DNA of 64,000 bases from Callorhinus ursinus (Eukaryota > Chordata > Mammalia > Carnivora > Otariidae): positions 1,404,562 through 1,468,561 of the forward strand of contig NW_020312968.1 in assembly GCF_003265705.1 (NCBI RefSeq), read 5' to 3'. Position 1 is the first letter of the stretch. Each line of letters begins with the position of its first letter. Positions 63,506 through 64,000 of the stretch are shown here, one piece after another. The translations under genes were made by a program, and so were the position numbers. The notes below the pieces were generated by a model. That model was not told the DNA's origin. It saw only the letters and a list, made by a program, of their open reading frames with translations, and did not search any database.

Positions 63506-64000
63506 AGGACAAGACAGAAAAACTCACCTCAAAAAAAAGAACAAGAGGCAGTACCGACTCCCATGGACCTAATCAATAGAGACATTAGTAAGATGTCAGA
63601 ACTAGAGTTCAGAATGACGATTATAAAGATACTAGCTGGGCTTGAGAAAAGCATAGAAGATACTAGAGAATCCTTTTCTGGAGAAATAAAAGACCTAAAA
63701 TCTAACCAAGATGAAATCAAAAAGACTATAATGAGGTACAATAAAAAAATGGAGATGTTAATTGCTAGGATAAATAAGGCAGAAGAGAGAATTATTTAGT
63801 GATACAGAAGACCAAATGATGGAGAATAAAGTAGCTGAGAAAAAGAGAGATAAACAACTACTGGATCACGAGGGCAGAATTCAAGAGATAAGTGATACCT
63901 TAAGATGAAACAATATGAGAATAATTGGGATCCCAGAAGAAAAAGAAAGAGAGAAAGGGGCAGAAGGTATATTGGAGCAAATTATAGCAGAGAACTTCCC
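63506..64000 (+). pseudogene. LINE-1 ORF1, start lost and frame broken, runs off the window
   Basis: Encodes the N-terminal tail and coiled-coil part of L1 ORF1p, the RNA-binding trimer that packages L1 RNA. Codons from 63506 read R-T-R-Q-K-N-S-P-Q-K-K-E-Q-E-A-V-P; carnivore ORF1 normally starts M-T-..., so the initiator ATG has become AGG (63506-63508). The next in-frame ATG is at 63563, and translation from there gives 78 residues of charged coiled coil, stopping at TAG 63797. A short insertion near 63795 (ATTATTTAG where ATTAG is expected) shifts the frame; the original frame then continues (EDQMMENKVAEKKRDKQLL) to a TGA near 63906 and into the start of the RRM-like domain (RIIGIPEEKERE). 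Truncated by the window edge. Confidence 0.88.

Noticed and set aside
1..64000. CRISPR arrays, operons, bacterial or plasmid features
   Set aside because: The sequence is vertebrate nuclear DNA; the repeated units are transposons and microsatellites, with no regularly spaced repeat-spacer pattern.

Overview
The window reads as nuclear DNA of a carnivoran mammal and holds no protein-coding gene that I can support. The clearest marker is the carnivore-specific tRNA-Lys-derived CAN-SINE (SINEC), present in at least 16 copies with the typical head (GGCGCCTGGGTGGCTCAG), pyrimidine-rich body and AATAAA/poly(A) tail. Carnivore-type LINE-1 5' and 3' UTRs are also present. The SINE bodies lack both the young dog form and the cat-family form. 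Several carry the CTGCTCCGCGGGAAGCCTGC version, which I associate with arctoids (mustelids, pinnipeds, bears). The arctoid placement is inferred from memory of these families; placement in Carnivora is much firmer.

Layout. 1-410 is the 3' end of a carnivore L1. 410-9.1 kb is intergenic or intronic DNA with an MLT1-type LTR (3.29-3.82 kb), an ancient L1/HAL1 fragment, two SINEs and an antisense L1M 3' end. 9.16-9.66 kb is another L1 3' end. 10-16 kb is mostly old unique sequence with L2, MIR and hAT remnants. A tiny L1 insertion sits at 16.25 kb, and an antisense class I ERV-type LTR with TATA and poly(A) signals plus G-rich blocks lies at 16.9-17.7 kb. 19-32 kb holds SINEs, a long composite of L2 fragments (20.4-22.2 kb), CA microsatellites, MIRs, an antisense ERVL-type LTR (30.3-31.1 kb) and long stretches with no recognised repeat. 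32.1-33.0 kb is a three-layer nest (hAT-like element > MLT1 LTR > L1 3' end).

34-40.5 kb is LINE-1 rich: an old antisense L1, then an L1 whose 5' part is inverted relative to its 3' part (twin priming), possibly ending in a 3' transduction. 40.7-47.4 kb has further SINEs, an old L1M 3' part and simple repeats. 47.5-53.3 kb is a mosaic of L2, MIR, MER5-type, MaLR LTR and L3/CR1 fragments. 53.8-56.1 kb is comparatively repeat-free and is the best place to look for conserved non-coding DNA. 58.7-64.0 kb is an old sense L1 interrupted by an antisense L1 3' fragment (perfect 18-bp target duplication) and by a more recent L1 whose 5' UTR and disrupted ORF1 run off the right edge.

No coding gene, functional RNA gene, CRISPR array or complete mobile element with intact ORFs was found. 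The long open frames are L1 ORF1/ORF2 relics, SINE/LTR shadows or simple-repeat translations. The most distinctive content is the record of retrotransposition: inversion, candidate 3' transduction, internal A-tract termination, nested insertions and short templated duplications. I did not identify a new protein-based system. Repeat family names come from recognising consensus-like sequence by eye; boundaries without a stated target-site duplication are approximate to tens of bases.
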